From an uncultured Bacteroidales bacterium (GTDB taxonomy: Bacteria; Bacteroidota; Bacteroidia; Bacteroidales; Marinilabiliaceae): a stretch of 64,000 bases of DNA. Made by a program: the position numbers and the translations under genes. How positions within the stretch are numbered: position 1 is the stretch's first letter; each line of letters begins with the position of its first letter. Shown in pieces: positions 55,072-64,000 of the stretch. The notes under the pieces are model-generated. The model searched no databases. It had not been told where the DNA came from and worked only from the letters and a program-made list of their open reading frames with translations. The stretch covers positions 3,417 to 67,416 of the forward strand of contig CAKUYZ010000006.1 in assembly GCA_934717675.1 (NCBI GenBank). The letters are read 5' to 3'.

Positions 55072-57357
55072 CTACTCCATCTGGTCTCGCTTTTCCTGAA
55101 CAACAGCGTCGATGACAGCCACTGCGGTCATGTTGACAATGTCGCGTACGGAGCTCTCAATGTCCAAGAAGTGGATGGGCTTACGGAGACCCATCTGGAT
55201 GGGGCCCAGAATGTCTCCCACACCCATCTCCAGCAGGAGCTTAGACGCCGTGTTGGCGGAGCTCAGATTTGGGAAGACGAGGGCGTTGACGTCTTTGCCA
55301 TAGAGCTTTGAGAATGGGAACTTGCGGTCGCGGAGCTCTCGGTTGAGCGCAAAGTTGACCTGCATCTCGCCGTCTACGACCATGTCGGGATAGCGCTCGT
55401 GGAGGGTCTCAACCACCTTGTGGACGCTGGCCGGGCTTCCCTCTTTGGTGGAGCCGAAGTTGGAGTAGGAGAGCATGGCCATGACAGGCGTGTGGTTGAA
55501 GAACTTCACGGTGTCGTAGGTGAGTTTGGCCACATCTATGAGGACATCGGACGTCGGGTGACGGTTGATGAGTGTGTCGGCCATGAAGAATGTGCCTTTC
55601 TTGGTGTTGAGGATGTGCATGGCTCCAATGTGGCTAAGCCCCTTGCGGATTCCAATGGTGGCCTTGGCGGCCTCGACAAGATCCTCGTTCTTGGTGTAGA
55701 CGCCGGCAATCATGGCATCGGCCGCGCCCGTCTTGACCATCATGAGGCCGAAGTAGTTGCGGTCATACATCTTCTCGTAGTAGTCATCGTAGGTGACGCC
55801 CTCGCGGCCTTTCTCCTCCACCATGATTTGCGCGAACTTGACGCGGCGGGCCTCCTCGCGGTCATGACGGAGGTTAACAATCTCGATTCCTGTGAGGTCG
55901 ATGTCATTCTCGGCCGCGATCTTGGCGAGTTTCTCCTCGTTGCCGAGGAGGATGGGCTTGCAGAGGCCTTCGCTGAAAGCTTGCGCTGCCGCGCGGAGCA
56001 TGTTGACGTGGTTGGCCTCACTGAAGACGACCTTGCGTGGGTTTTGGCGAGCCATGTCATAGAAATTGCGGAGCATCTTGTTGTCAAGGCCCATGAAGCT
56101 CTTCAACTTGTCGTCATAGGCCGCCCAGTTGTCTATGGGCTTGCGGGCCACGCCGCTCTCCATGGCCGCGCGGGCCACGGCGGGCGCGACGGTGGTGAGG
56201 AGGCGCGGGTCTAGTGCCTTGGGGACGATGTAGTCTCGCCCAAAGGAGATTCTCTTCATGCCATAGGCGGCGTTGACCACGTCTGGCACGGCCTTGCGGG
56301 TGAGCTCCGCGATGGCCTTGACGGCGGCCACCTTCATCTCCTCATTTATGCACTTGGCGCGGACGTCCAGCGCGCCGCGGAATATGTATGGGAAGCCCAA
56401 GACGTTGTTAATCTGGTTGGGCTGGTCGGAGCGTCCCGTGGCGTAGATGATGTCTGGGCGGCTGGCGCGGGCATCTTCGGGGCTAATCTCCGGCTGCGGG
56501 TTCGCAAGGGCGAAGACTATCGGGTCTTTGGCCATGGAGCGCACCATGTCTTGCGTCAGCACTCCCGCCACGGAGAGGCCGAGGAAGACGTCTGCTCCGA
56601 CTAGGGCCTCGGCGAGTGAGGTGACGTCTCGGGTGGTGGCGAACTCTCGTTTCTGCTCCGTGAGGTTTGGCCGGTCTATCCTGATGGGGCCTTTGGAATC
56701 GACCATGACGACATTCTCACGGCGCACTCCGAGCCTCATGTAGAGGCGCGTGCAAGAGATGGCAGCCGCCCCCGCGCCGTTGACAACCACCTTGACATCC
56801 TCAATCTTCTTGCCCACAATCTGGAGGGCGTTGATGAGGCCTGCGGCCGAGATGATGGCCGTGCCGTGCTGGTCGTCATGCATGACGGGGATGTCCAGCT
56901 CGGCCTTGAGGCGCGTCTCAATCTCAAAACACTCAGGAGCCTTGATGTCTTCAAGGTTGATGCCGCCAAACGTCGGGGCGATGGCCTTGACGGCCTGTAT
57001 GAATTTTTCCGGGTCTTTCTCGTCAACCTCAATATCGAAGACATCGATGCCGGCGAAAATCTTGAAGAGCAAGCCTTTGCCCTCCATCACCGGCTTGCCG
57101 CTCATGGCCCCAATGTTGCCGAGCCCCAGCACGGCAGTGCCATTGGAAATGACGGCCACTAGGTTGCCCTTGTTGGTGTATTCATAGGCCGTCTCGGGGT
57201 TCTTCTGAATCTCGAGGCAAGGCTCGGCCACACCTGGGGAGTAGGCCAGTGAAAGGTCTCGCTGAGAGCTGTATGGCTTTGTGGGGACGACCTCGATTTT
57301 GCCCGGGCGTCCTTCGGAGTGATAGCGCAACGCGTCCTCCCTCGTTATTTTCGTCAT
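55072..57357 (-). CDS. maeB: NADP-dependent malic enzyme with phosphotransacetylase-like domain
   Basis: Oxidative decarboxylation of malate to pyruvate with NADP reduction; 761 residues, the MaeB fusion type. The N-terminal malic domain has LAYSPGVAEPCLEI and the metal site MHDDQHGTA. The NAD(P)-binding part has VVNGAGAAAISC. The C-terminal 330 residues from about 430 (RKVVFSEANHVNMLRAA) resemble phosphate acetyltransferase, which in MaeB is regulatory and binds acetyl-CoA. It is monocistronic. A minus-strand -7-like TATCTTTA lies at 57388-57395. Confidence 0.96.
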   Translation of the reverse strand: MTKITREDALRYHSEGRPGKIEVVPTKPYSSQRDLSLAYSPGVAEPCLEIQKNPETAYEYTNKGNLVAVISNGTAVLGLGNIGAMSGKPVMEGKGLLFKIFAGIDVFDIEVDEKDPEKFIQAVKAIAPTFGGINLEDIKAPECFEIETRLKAELDIPVMHDDQHGTAIISAAGLINALQIVGKKIEDVKVVVNGAGAAAISCTRLYMRLGVRRENVVMVDSKGPIRIDRPNLTEQKREFATTRDVTSLAEALVGADVFLGLSVAGVLTQDMVRSMAKDPIVFALANPQPEISPEDARASRPDIIYATGRSDQPNQINNVLGFPYIFRGALDVRAKCINEEMKVAAVKAIAELTRKAVPDVVNAAYGMKRISFGRDYIVPKALDPRLLTTVAPAVARAAMESGVARKPIDNWAAYDDKLKSFMGLDNKMLRNFYDMARQNPRKVVFSEANHVNMLRAAAQAFSEGLCKPILLGNEEKLAKIAAENDIDLTGIEIVNLRHDREEARRVKFAQIMVEEKGREGVTYDDYYEKMYDRNYFGLMMVKTGAADAMIAGVYTKNEDLVEAAKATIGIRKGLSHIGAMHILNTKKGTFFMADTLINRHPTSDVLIDVAKLTYDTVKFFNHTPVMAMLSYSNFGSTKEGSPASVHKVVETLHERYPDMVVDGEMQVNFALNRELRDRKFPFSKLYGKDVNALVFPNLSSANTASKLLLEMGVGDILGPIQMGLRKPIHFLDIESSVRDIVNMTAVAVIDAVVQEKRDQME

Positions 57358-57403
57358 CGAACTGGTGTTTGTTTAGTTTGTCTGCGGTAAAGATAGAATA
57401 ATT

Positions 57404-58195
57404 TTAATTGGGTTGATTAGCCAAATCGATACCGCCTTCGACAATTCCGATGGAGAAGAGCGCGAAATCGTATCGGACGGGGTCGGATGGCGAGAAGAGC
57501 TTGAGGGTGTCGGTGAGTTGGCAGGCTGCCCGCCAGTCATTAGACTTGCGCTCCAGAAGGCCAAGGGAGCGGGCCGTGCGGGCCGTGTGGACATCTAGCG
57601 GAATGACTAGCTGGGCCGGGCTTATGGTCTTCCACAGGCCGAAATCGACCCCACGCGCTGAAGATCTCACCATCCATCGGAGGAACATGCAGAGCCGCTT
57701 GGCCGCGGCCCCTCGCTCCACGTTGGCCAAATGCTTGCGCGAGCGCGGAGCCATAGCTGGAACCATGAGGGAACGGAAGCGGGCTATGCCGTCGCGCAAC
57801 GTCTCCCCGTCGCTAGGGCGAAAAAGATCTTCCAAGCTACCCGACGGCGAGGCCGAAAAGGCGGCGCGGAGCCCCATGACCATTGACGGGAGATCCGACT
57901 GCTGAAAGGTGCGATATACGAACCGTGAAAGCGACTGCACCTGAGCGTCGGAGGCGGACATGACGAAGTCGTAGGGGTCCGCCCCCAGAAGCGACATCAT
58001 TTTTTGAGCAGAGGCCACGATGGCCTTACGATTGCCCCAAGCTATGGTGGAGGCCAAGAGGCCGCTCACCTCAATATCTTCACGGCGCGAGAAGGAGTGG
58101 GGGATGGATATGGGGTCTGGGCCTATGAAATCGGGCCGCTCATACAGGTCAACCTTCTGGTCCAGCAGCTCGCGCAAATGATCCGTCACTGGCAT
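57404..58195 (-). CDS. TIGR02757 family protein
   Basis: A 263-residue cytoplasmic protein. It matches TIGR02757, a Bacteroidetes/Chlorobi-enriched family of unknown role: start [22 protein letters not shown], then [19 protein letters not shown] followed by [10 protein letters not shown]. The C-terminal block has [18 protein letters not shown] and [13 protein letters not shown]. That block recalls the helix-hairpin-helix fold of HhH-GPD DNA glycosylases, although I cannot confirm it. The start at 58195 overlaps the lolD stop by 10 nt; the longer reading from 58231 starts with TTG and is not used. Confidence 0.87.
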   Translation of the reverse strand: MPVTDHLRELLDQKVDLYERPDFIGPDPISIPHSFSRREDIEVSGLLASTIAWGNRKAIVASAQKMMSLLGADPYDFVMSASDAQVQSLSRFVYRTFQQSDLPSMVMGLRAAFSASPSGSLEDLFRPSDGETLRDGIARFRSLMVPAMAPRSRKHLANVERGAAAKRLCMFLRWMVRSSARGVDFGLWKTISPAQLVIPLDVHTARTARSLGLLERKSNDWRAACQLTDTLKLFSPSDPVRYDFALFSIGIVEGGIDLANQPN

Positions 58196-58866
58196 ATGAG
58201 GCCGTCTTTCATGGTGACCATGCGGTCGCAAGTCTCGGCCAGCCTGGCATCGTGCGTGACGATGACGAAGGTCTGGCCATAGCGTTGGCGAAGCGAGAAG
58301 AAGAGGCTCTGCAGCTCGTCGGCATTGTGAGAGTCCAGGTTGCCGGAGGGCTCATCGGCAAAGACCACCGCAGGATTATTGACCAGGGCGCGGGCAATGG
58401 CGGCTCTCTGTTTCTCACCACCGCTCATTTGCGACGGCTTGTGGCCGGCCCTGTGCGCCAAGGCCAAAAAGTCTAGCAACTCCGTGGCCCTTGCCTCGGC
58501 CTCGGCGCGGCTCCTTCCCGCGATGAGCGCGGGCAGCATGACGTTTTCGAGGGCAGTGAACTCCGGCAAGAGTTGGTGAAACTGGAACACGAAACCTATC
58601 TTGGTGTTGCGGAAGCGGGCCAAATCAGCCTGCCCGAGGCGCAAGACATCGGTCCCGTCTATCAAGACGGAGCCGGACGTCGGGCGATCCAACGTGCCGA
58701 GAATCTGCAGGAGCGTGGTCTTTCCCGCCCCGCTGGCCCCCATGATGGAGACCACCTCGGCGCGGCCAATGTCGAGGTCTATGCCTCTAAGCACCTGGAG
58801 GGAGCCGAAAGATTTGGTCAGGGCGCGCGCCGAGACCATAGGAGAGTCCTGAGAGATGGGTGTCAT
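58186..58866 (-). CDS. lolD: ABC transporter ATP-binding protein, LolD/MacB type
   Basis: A 226-residue ATPase of the LolD branch: Walker [11 protein letters not shown]-loop [24 protein letters not shown] signature [15 protein letters not shown], Walker [13 protein letters not shown] and the H-loop [14 protein letters not shown] is typical of LolD, which powers extraction of outer-membrane lipoproteins from the inner membrane with LolC/E. No LolC/E permease lies nearby, so it must act with a partner encoded elsewhere. It overlaps the upstream thioredoxin-like gene by 4 nt (ATGA). Confidence 0.93.
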   Translation of the reverse strand: MTPISQDSPMVSARALTKSFGSLQVLRGIDLDIGRAEVVSIMGASGAGKTTLLQILGTLDRPTSGSVLIDGTDVLRLGQADLARFRNTKIGFVFQFHQLLPEFTALENVMLPALIAGRSRAEAEARATELLDFLALAHRAGHKPSQMSGGEKQRAAIARALVNNPAVVFADEPSGNLDSHNADELQSLFFSLRQRYGQTFVIVTHDARLAETCDRMVTMKDGLICQ

Positions 58867-60341
58867 CGGGCTTCGTTTGCTATGTCATATATGGTGCGCG
58901 GCACTTCCGGCCGGCCGCGCTTGGTGGCAATGATGTATTGCCGTATGGCGGAGGCGATGGCCGGGCCAACGTTCTCGGCCGGACCCGGGGCTTGCGCCAT
59001 GGCTATGCACCCGTCTGGGGCGATGAGGAAATAGGTGGGCAGGGCCTTGACTTCATACTCCTCAAGAATTTTCTGGTCGGCCACAAAAGAGACGGCTCTC
59101 CAGAAGTAGCCCTTGGGCGCGAGGTAGGAATAGGCGTCGTCGGCCTCGTCGTCTGTAAAGACGCAGAGGACGTCGAGGTCGGCCCTATGGAGCTGGGCCA
59201 AATTGTCTAGCACGGGCATGGCCTTGACGCACTCATAGTTTTCGGTATGCATGAAGCACAAGTAGAGGAATCGGCCTTTGAACGTGCTGAGCGACACTTC
59301 GTTGTCGGCATTATCAACCAGATGGAAGTCTGGGGCCGGGAGGCCGGGCTTTAGCTTGTTCTTCTTGGCGTAGACATTGGCGGCCATGAGGCGCACCCGC
59401 TTTGAGGCGCAGTGACGCGCCGCGCTGATGAGCATGGAGTCGGCCCGCCCGTCAGTCATGTCTCCAGAGTAGAAATCTTCTGCCAAGTTTTTGACAATGA
59501 GAGCCTCGCGAAAGTCCGCCCCGCTCGCGAAGAGAGTGTCGGCGGCCAGTGCGGCCGAGAGGGCCGCCACGTTTGGCTCACGAGCCGTCATGGCATCTAT
59601 GAGTTTCTTGCGGACGGCAGGGATGGAAGACTGGTGAATGACATCTGGCGCAAGCATGTCAATGGTCTGCCAATAGGCCGGCACGTTGAGCAGGAGCGGC
59701 CTCCCCGCGAAGAAGCGCGAGATGACGGCCCGCGGCGAGGCAAGGCGCGGCGTGGCGTAGACTTGGGCCTTGCGATAGAAGACTTGCTGACGGAAGAAGG
59801 GCTTATCGCACCCCGCCGCGCGGGCGGCAGAGTCCAACCGCAGAATGAGCCTGTCGGCCAGAGCTTTGTCATGCCGGCGCGCGAGCCGCGCGGCCACAGG
59901 ATAATAGATCCGCGCGAAAGCCTGGTCGAAATCATGCAAGGCCTTGTTGAGGTTGCTTGTGGAGGAAAGAATGGTGAGAGGCACCTGCCTGGGCTCGTAG
60001 AACGGGTTGAAACGCTCGGCATCCGGCCTCAGGCGGAAGGGCGGGAGCGAGACCTCGTAGCGCGCCCCGGGCTCAAGGAATATGTGGGCCGCGTAGAAAC
60101 TCAGGTCTACCGTGGCGCGGGTGACCTCGGTCAGCTCGGCCGAGAAAGAGAAAGAGCCGTCGGGCGCGACCTCGACGGCTTCGATGTCATGCGGCAGTCG
60201 GCTCACGGGGTCGGCCTCGCAGCGGAAGACGAGAGTGCGGCCCGCATAGTCCGGAGCCACGCCACTCACACGGACAGGCGAGGCCGAGGCGGCCGCAATA
60301 GAGGCCAACGCCGCAAGGGCAAACAGCGCAATAGATTTCAT
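58863..60341 (-). CDS. Exported thioredoxin-like protein lacking the CXXC motif
   Basis: A 492-residue protein with a signal peptide ([21 protein letters not shown]). A beta-sandwich of the DUF4369-like kind is followed by a helical middle (about 130-340) and a C-terminal TlpA/thioredoxin domain (about 345-475: [25 protein letters not shown]; cis-Pro in [14 protein letters not shown]). Where TlpA proteins have W-C-x-x-C, this one reads [16 protein letters not shown], with one Cys only. It therefore cannot do standard dithiol exchange and may bind a partner or use a single Cys. It overlaps coaD and lolD by 4 nt each. Confidence 0.87.
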   Translation of the reverse strand: MKSIALFALAALASIAAASASPVRVSGVAPDYAGRTLVFRCEADPVSRLPHDIEAVEVAPDGSFSFSAELTEVTRATVDLSFYAAHIFLEPGARYEVSLPPFRLRPDAERFNPFYEPRQVPLTILSSTSNLNKALHDFDQAFARIYYPVAARLARRHDKALADRLILRLDSAARAAGCDKPFFRQQVFYRKAQVYATPRLASPRAVISRFFAGRPLLLNVPAYWQTIDMLAPDVIHQSSIPAVRKKLIDAMTAREPNVAALSAALAADTLFASGADFREALIVKNLAEDFYSGDMTDGRADSMLISAARHCASKRVRLMAANVYAKKNKLKPGLPAPDFHLVDNADNEVSLSTFKGRFLYLCFMHTENYECVKAMPVLDNLAQLHRADLDVLCVFTDDEADDAYSYLAPKGYFWRAVSFVADQKILEEYEVKALPTYFLIAPDGCIAMAQAPGPAENVGPAIASAIRQYIIATKRGRPEVPRTIYDIANEAR

Positions 60342-60808
60342 TTTACCATGTCTCTGATTCGGGCGGGGAGGAAGAGCGAGGCGTCTCCGCCGTGGCGGAG
60401 GATGTCCCTCACAATGGTGCTGTTGACGGGCGTATGCTCTGGCGTGGTGAGCAGGAACACCGTGTCGATGCCCGCCATCTGCCTATTTACCTGAGCAATG
60501 GCCCTCTCAAACTCAAAATCGGCCGAGGTACGCAAACCCCTGATGATGTGGCCGCAACCAATCTGCCTGGCAAAATCGACCGTCAGCCCGTCATAGGTCT
60601 GCACCGAGACCTCGGGGCGATGCTCAAAGACGGCGCGGATGAATTCGACCCTGCGCTCTATGGGGAAGAGGCAGTGCTTGTCTGAATTGACGCCCACGGC
60701 CACGACAATCTCGTCAAAGACCTCGAGGCCGCGCAAGACGATGCTCTCGTGCCCCACCGTGAACGGGTCAAAAGACCCGGGGAATATGGCTTTCCTCTTA
60801 TCCGCCAT
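60338..60808 (-). CDS. coaD: Phosphopantetheine adenylyltransferase
   Basis: The penultimate step of coenzyme A synthesis; 156 residues, cytoplasmic. The nucleotidyltransferase T/HxGH motif is in FPGSFDPFTVGHESIV. The adenylate-binding end has RGLRTSADFEFE and a C-terminal NSTIVRDILRHGGD (the usual SSS/xR motif read as NST). The start is standard. It is the first gene of a run of four with 4-10 nt overlaps (coaD, thioredoxin-like, lolD, TIGR02757). Confidence 0.97.
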   Translation of the reverse strand: MADKRKAIFPGSFDPFTVGHESIVLRGLEVFDEIVVAVGVNSDKHCLFPIERRVEFIRAVFEHRPEVSVQTYDGLTVDFARQIGCGHIIRGLRTSADFEFERAIAQVNRQMAGIDTVFLLTTPEHTPVNSTIVRDILRHGGDASLFLPARIRDMVK

Positions 60809-60838
60809 TTTTTCTTAATGATTTTGAAGCCGGCCCGC

Positions 60839-62257
60839 CTAGCGGAACCTAATTTTCAGAGCCGCGAAAACGCTCATCTGAAGCAGCAGCAGACCGTGGC
60901 GGAAACGAGATATGTTCGTGGTGCCATATTTGCGCTCGCGATACCTGATTGGCAGATCCACCATGCGCAGGTTGAGCTTATGAGCGCCAAAGAGAAGGTC
61001 GAAGTCGCCAAAGGGGTCGAAGTCGCCGAAGAAAGAGCGCCCGGCCGCCAGCCGCAGGTAGTCTTGACGGAACATCACCTTGGTGCCGCATAGCGTGTCC
61101 TTGACCGGAGTCTCGAGAATCCAGGAGAAGAGGGAGCTGAAAAAATGGTTGCCCAGGGTGTTGAGAGTGCGCATGGAGCCTTTCTCCATAGGGTAGACGA
61201 GGCGCACGCCGTTGATAAACTCACCCTTTGACGTGGCTATGGCCTTATAGAATTTGGGCAAGTCTTCGGGCGGGACGGTCAGGTCAGCGTCCAGAATCAT
61301 GAGGATGTCTCCCGTGGCGGAGGCGTAGCCTTTTCGTACGGCGTCTCCTTTGCCGCGGCCGTCTTGCCTGAGGGCCTTGATGTCTTTACGGCCCTCAAAT
61401 TCGGCCTTTACCCTCAAGATCTCCTCCCATGTGTCGTCAGTGGAGTTCCCCTCGACAAATATTATCTCCGTGTGGCACCCCATGTCCGGCACCCTCTCCA
61501 CGGCGGCGCGGATGTTTCCGCTCTCGTTTCGGGCAGGGATGACCACGGAGACGGAGTGGCGCGTGCGCCAGTCATCGGACACCGTCTCGTCTTCGGGCAT
61601 GGGGCGGGCGAAGACGTAGCCGTTGAGCGAGAGCGCGCCCATGAGCGGGAGGTGAGACACGAAGCGGTTCAGGAACGGGGCCAAGAGCGGCACGCCGAAA
61701 GGCATGAGCATGCAACTGTTAGTCCGGTAAACCTCGAAACCTGTGAGGTACAAGAGGTTGCGGAGGTCGGACTTTGACAGCCAGTTTTGCTCTGGGCTTT
61801 TGCGCTTTATGCCCACGGCCTCGGCGAAACCGATGAACGGCTCCCAGAAGCGATTGTATGAGGTTATGATGACCCTGGTCCGCCTATGGCACAGTTTACG
61901 CACCTGATTGAGGACCAGCTCGATGTCGTCAAGATAGCCAATGAGGTTGGACATTATGACCACATCGAACTTCTCATCGAGCGTGATGTCTTCGGCGGCC
62001 ATGGCGTGGAACTCCACCTCGGGGTGGTCCTCGCGGGCCTGGACAATCAGCTCGTCACAGAAGTCGATGCCCACGCGGCGGCGCGCCGGCACCTGCGCAA
62101 TGGTCTCGCCAGTGGCGCAGCCAATCTCAATGACTGACTGGCTGTCGTTCATATAGAACGAGATGAAGCGCGTTATCTGGTTCCAATAATAGGCGTGGCG
62201 GCGGCGATATTGCCTCCATTGGGGCGCCACGCTGGCGAAATATTGGTGAATGTCCAT
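60839..62257 (-). CDS. Methyltransferase-glycosyltransferase family 2 fusion
   Basis: A 472-residue two-domain enzyme. Residues about 35-200 form a class I SAM methyltransferase (VIEIGCATGETIAQVPARR; FDVVIMSNLIGYLDD). Residues about 240-440 form a GT2 domain of the dolichyl-phosphate sugar synthase kind (VVIPARNESGNIRAAVERVP; ILDADLTVPPEDLPKFYKA; GDFDLLFGAHKLNLRMVDLPIRYRER split as the acceptor region). The DAD metal motif is intact. An enzyme charging a polyprenyl phosphate with a sugar would suit the GT-C transferase encoded next to it. It begins at the base after that gene's stop (0 nt gap). Confidence 0.9.
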   Translation of the reverse strand: MDIHQYFASVAPQWRQYRRRHAYYWNQITRFISFYMNDSQSVIEIGCATGETIAQVPARRRVGIDFCDELIVQAREDHPEVEFHAMAAEDITLDEKFDVVIMSNLIGYLDDIELVLNQVRKLCHRRTRVIITSYNRFWEPFIGFAEAVGIKRKSPEQNWLSKSDLRNLLYLTGFEVYRTNSCMLMPFGVPLLAPFLNRFVSHLPLMGALSLNGYVFARPMPEDETVSDDWRTRHSVSVVIPARNESGNIRAAVERVPDMGCHTEIIFVEGNSTDDTWEEILRVKAEFEGRKDIKALRQDGRGKGDAVRKGYASATGDILMILDADLTVPPEDLPKFYKAIATSKGEFINGVRLVYPMEKGSMRTLNTLGNHFFSSLFSWILETPVKDTLCGTKVMFRQDYLRLAAGRSFFGDFDPFGDFDLLFGAHKLNLRMVDLPIRYRERKYGTTNISRFRHGLLLLQMSVFAALKIRFR

Positions 62258-64000
62258 TTACTGCTTATCTGTTTGCGTGGCTTGCGCCGCGACCTCGTAG
62301 TTGATCTTGAAGAGGGCCGCTGGCTCGTTTTGCTCGTTGCCGACAATGGCCACCTGCTCCAAGAAACCGGGATAGCGTTGGAGGATGGCTGCGGCGTAGC
62401 GATGGATGGTGTTGATGACGCCCAGGCCGGCCTGCGCCGGGTCGCGCCTCAGACTGGCCACGATGACGTGCGTCACGCCCTTGTCCTTGAGATTTTTGAC
62501 AAGCACGTCGGGGTCGTCAGACGGGATGTTATATATGCCATAGAACTTTTTGCCGCCCGCATATATGCGCGCCATGTTTGGCTTGCGGCAGGCCACGTAG
62601 ACGTCGTCACCGGGCATCTGACGGCCCACCTCGCGGCAGAGGGTGAGGTAGTTGTACCAGTCTGGCGTGTAGCCGGCGAGCAGGTCAGTGGTGAGGTTTT
62701 TGCGCAACGTGATGAGGTCCATCACGCCGCCCGCCCTGGAGAGGAGCACGGCGGAGCACAGCCCCACGGCGCAAGCCATGATCTTGAGCGTGTGGCGGCG
62801 CGAGAGGCGGCGGGCAACATCCGCCACGGCATATAGCACCACAATGTGCATCAGGGCCACGTAGGGGAGGATGAGCCTGTACTGATCCCAAATGACCTGA
62901 AGGGAGCAGAACGTGAGGCCCAGCATCACGGCCGCCAACACGGCCGCCAACAGCACGCCGCGGTTTTTCCGAGACGCCACCCACGCGCCCCACAGGAAGA
63001 GGGCGTAGACAATGACTGTGGCGGCGCGAGACGTCTGTCGGCTGTCCACGTCGCGGAGGCCGAGCATCTTGACGTAGTGCTTGGATATGTAGAGGTCGGA
63101 ATTGCCAATGAACCTTTTGACGAAACCCTGTGGCGTCTCCATGCCATCGGCAGGGTCGTAGGGATCTACCTGAAGGAGCGTCTGGAGCTGCCTGCCGTCT
63201 GTCTTAACCTCTCCCCACACGGCGGAGCGCACGCCCAGCCACAAAGCGAAGCAGAGGACAGACGAGGCCACCGCCACCGCCACGGCGCGCCACTTGCGGC
63301 GCAACGCCAGATAGACCACGGCGGATATGACAAGCCCCACGCCCGCCGTGCGGACAAGGATGGCCGCCACGGCGAAAAGACCCACAAGCCCGCCCCAGAG
63401 GGCCACATGGCGCCACGAGGCCAGACGACTGAGGCCATCGAGGCGCAGCAGCGCCCAGATGAAGAGCCACATGACGACGATGAAGAGAGGCTCGCTATAT
63501 GTGAGGCTTCCGAACTGGACAAACCACAGGTTGGAGGCCATAAGGAGCATGACGGAGAGCAGAAGGCGGCGAGAGACCACGTGGCGCAACGAGAGGTACA
63601 TGGCCAGCTGCCCGAAGATGATGAGCGCGTAGGAGGTGAACTTGAGGCCGACCACGCTGACGCCGCCGCCCATGAGGATGAACGGCGCGAGGAAGACGGG
63701 ATAGAGAGGCCCTTGGAAGTCGGGGTAGCGCCCCTCGGCGACAAGGTCGAGCGCGCGGCAGATGTATGTGCTGTCGTCTCCGCCCTCGCTCAGGCGGACG
63801 TTGAAGAGCAGCAGGGCCATGAGCGCGGTGAGGGCCACAAGGGCGTAGGCCAACGCGTCGGCGTGAGAGTCAATGATGCGCCCCACCCACGTCTCGCCCT
63901 CGGGCATAGGGGCGGTGACGAAGGTCTGTTTCCCTCGTTTTTTCATTTCATCATCTCGTTTTTTCATTTCATCATCTCGTTTTTTCATTTCATCATCTCG
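62258..64000 (-). CDS. GT-C membrane glycosyltransferase (GT39-like), 5' end at window edge
   Basis: A polytopic protein with about ten membrane helices and a periplasmic C-terminal domain (about 420-570). The first loop has acidic residues in EGGDDSTYICRALDLVAEGRYP, which fits the GT-C pattern of lipid-linked sugar transferases (GT39/ArnT-like). LYPVFLAPFIL and SLTYSEPLF are typical of the family. The first ATG in the window is at 63988, but the frame stays open to 64000 and the N-terminus is a repeat of MKKRDDE, so the real start may lie outside. It abuts the MT-GT2 gene with no gap. The substrate is unknown; a polyprenyl-phosphate sugar is inferred. Confidence 0.83.
   Translation of the reverse strand, partial: RDDEMKKRDDEMKKRDDEMKKRGKQTFVTAPMPEGETWVGRIIDSHADALAYALVALTALMALLLFNVRLSEGGDDSTYICRALDLVAEGRYPDFQGPLYPVFLAPFILMGGGVSVVGLKFTSYALIIFGQLAMYLSLRHVVSRRLLLSVMLLMASNLWFVQFGSLTYSEPLFIVVMWLFIWALLRLDGLSRLASWRHVALWGGLVGLFAVAAILVRTAGVGLVISAVVYLALRRKWRAVAVAVASSVLCFALWLGVRSAVWGEVKTDGRQLQTLLQVDPYDPADGMETPQGFVKRFIGNSDLYISKHYVKMLGLRDVDSRQTSRAATVIVYALFLWGAWVASRKNRGVLLAAVLAAVMLGLTFCSLQVIWDQYRLILPYVALMHIVVLYAVADVARRLSRRHTLKIMACAVGLCSAVLLSRAGGVMDLITLRKNLTTDLLAGYTPDWYNYLTLCREVGRQMPGDDVYVACRKPNMARIYAGGKKFYGIYNIPSDDPDVLVKNLKDKGVTHVIVASLRRDPAQAGLGVINTIHRYAAAILQRYPGFLEQVAIVGNEQNEPAALFKINYEVAAQATQTDKQ
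63938..64000. repeat. 21-bp tandem repeat encoding in-frame heptads
   Basis: Three exact copies of a 21-bp unit (63938-63958, 63959-63979, 63980-64000), continuing past the edge. Read on the minus strand each copy codes MKKRDDE, with an ATG in each. Because 21 is a multiple of three, copy-number change alters length but not frame. Confidence 0.88.

Overview
The window looks like chromosomal core sequence from a high-GC member of the Bacteroidota, most likely order Bacteroidales. The signs are PorZ (a type IX secretion component), SusB-like GH97, DUF4465/DUF5074 cobalamin-uptake proteins, a Bacteroidetes-style S16 with a long Ala/Lys/Glu tail, a membrane pyrophosphatase, an HU-SPOR protein, DUF6266/DUF5675, and repeated TAnnTTTG (-7 type) promoter motifs. 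I cannot fix the family. No rRNA, tRNA, CRISPR array, insertion sequence or integrase is visible. One gene is cut at each edge.

Layout. 1-4.2 kb (minus): a partial membrane protein and dnaE. 4.3-7.6 kb (plus): a low-molecular-weight phosphatase, a hexapeptide acetyltransferase and a GH97 glycosidase broken by one in-frame amber codon. 7.7-10 kb (minus): pyrophosphatase hppA. 10.1-21.4 kb (plus): a promoter and cobalamin riboswitch leading into a DUF4465 surface lipoprotein, a BtuB-like TonB receptor and two BtuG-like propeller proteins, then a strong terminator and cobalamin-dependent methionine synthase metH. This is the most coherent system in the window: B12 sensing, capture, import and use. 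21.4-28.5 kb: an Rpn-family nuclease, an HU-SPOR membrane protein, dnaG, a glycosyltransferase, a DUF3108 protein and tsaB. 28.8-41.4 kb (plus): rpsP, hisH-hisA, a heavy-metal efflux set (His-rich protein, CusB, CusA, TolC-like), trmN6, rubrerythrin, rpoN, a PAP2-like protein and ispD. 41.4-52.4 kb: an acyl-CoA/ACP synthetase-ACP-acyltransferase fusion, an adenylyl cyclase divergent from a universal stress protein, then rdgB-porZ-TSCPD-aroK-HAD-beta-barrel. 52.4-64 kb (minus): a surface lipoprotein, DUF5675, DUF6266 behind a long AT-rich leader, malic enzyme, the tightly overlapped coaD / thioredoxin-like / lolD / TIGR02757 cluster, a methyltransferase-glycosyltransferase fusion and a GT-C membrane glycosyltransferase whose 5' end is a 21-bp tandem repeat.

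Most intergenic gaps are short. Many contain GC-rich hairpins that act as terminators. Bacteroidetes translation starts rarely show a strong Shine-Dalgarno sequence, so several starts were chosen from signal peptides, family start positions and overlap with the upstream stop. Strongest items for follow-up: the amber-interrupted GH97, the B12 locus architecture, the 14-nt repeat shared by the rpsP leader and rpsP itself, the AT-rich DUF6266 leader, and the in-frame heptad repeat at the right edge.
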